DNA of 23,275 nucleotides, taken from the IMG/VR virus record IMGVR_UViG_3300044619_001552, positions 1 to 23,275 of that record. One strand, given 5' to 3'. This document shows, piece after piece, positions 23,041 through 23,275 of this stretch (within the stretch, counting starts at the first letter, position 1; each line of letters opens with the position of its first letter). The DNA comes from a virus. Both the position numbers and the translations under genes were made by a program. The notes below the pieces were generated by a model. The model did no database searches and was not told where the DNA came from. It worked only from the letters and a program-made list of their open reading frames with translations.

Positions 23041-23275
23041 ACTATGAGATTAGGTTACTTAACTGCATTATTGACAACGATGGCTATGTTGAGTCGGTCA
23101 ATGCTGGCGCAGAAAATGTTTTTGTTGAATACAAGGATATTTGGAATTTTATAATCAGTCATTATGACGAGCACAAAAAGGTTCCGTCTAAAGATACTGT
23201 AAAGCATCATCACCCAGATTTTGATTTTGTATCGACCCCTGAACCTCTTAAGTATTATCTTGATGAGGCAAAGAG
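23037..23275 (+). CDS. DnaB-like replicative helicase, N-terminus (partial)
   Basis: The frame runs from ATG 23037 to the window end, giving 79 residues. The stop of the previous gene (TGA 23038-23040) overlaps the start as ATGA. The sequence has the pattern of phage DnaB-like N-terminal domains: EIRLLNCIIDNDGYVESVNA, then YKDIWNFIISHYDEHKKVPS, then PDFDF and EPLKYYLDEAK. The helicase core with Walker motifs would lie outside the window, so the call rests on the N-terminal pattern and the early-gene context. Confidence 0.65.
   Translation, partial: MNYEIRLLNCIIDNDGYVESVNAGAENVFVEYKDIWNFIISHYDEHKKVPSKDTVKHHHPDFDFVSTPEPLKYYLDEAK

Overview
This window is a contiguous part of a tailed-phage (siphovirus-like) genome. 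Nearly every base is coding and every supported gene lies on the + strand. It runs from the end of the head genes through neck, tail tube, tape measure, tail tip and fibres, then a free-standing HNH endonuclease, and into the start of an early/replication module that is cut off in a DnaB-like helicase gene. The host is probably an actinobacterium, because the phage carries a WhiB-like iron-sulfur regulator (22497-22796), a family essentially confined to Actinobacteria and their phages. The DNA is visibly AT-rich. Together these suggest a low-GC actinobacterium such as a freshwater or marine planktonic lineage, but that last step is inference. No integrase, lysis gene, tRNA or CRISPR array was recognised.

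Layout. 1-174: C-terminus of a structural protein. 210-2465: neck genes (gp6-like adaptor with an extra N-terminal Ig-like part, stopper, gp10-like neck protein, tail terminator). 2491-3285: a 64-aa unknown protein and the major tail protein. 3312-3396: a strong intrinsic terminator immediately followed by a promoter-like element. 3397-4034: tail assembly chaperones G and G-T, joined by a canonical -1 slippery site. 4083-12167: a 2694-aa tape measure protein. 12168-19147: tail tip and fibre genes, namely two proteins sharing a C-terminal domain, a 1305-aa hub/adhesin with PA14-like and LamG-like insertions, and a 522-aa fibre with an S74 self-cleaving chaperone. 19148-20013: two further late proteins. 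20014-20448: HNH endonuclease. 20501-23275: metallophosphoesterase, zinc-ribbon protein, MerR-like HTH protein, small conserved protein, WhiB-like protein, unknown protein and helicase N-terminus, tightly packed with overlaps.

How it works together. The neck proteins close the filled head and dock the tail. The major tail protein polymerises around the tape measure with help from G and G-T. The terminator after the major tail protein probably lets that highly needed protein be made in excess of the downstream genes. The tip genes form the baseplate and receptor-binding apparatus, with several putative carbohydrate-binding folds. The early module combines nucleic-acid metabolism (phosphoesterase, helicase) with small regulators.

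The most notable non-coding signals are promoter-like -10 boxes placed so close to start codons that some transcripts would be leaderless, palindromes beside or over these boxes, and the frameshift site. The most notable protein-level signals are the roughly 570-residue non-repetitive insertion in the tape measure, the repeat-rich tail protein at 12590-13660, and the multidomain hub.
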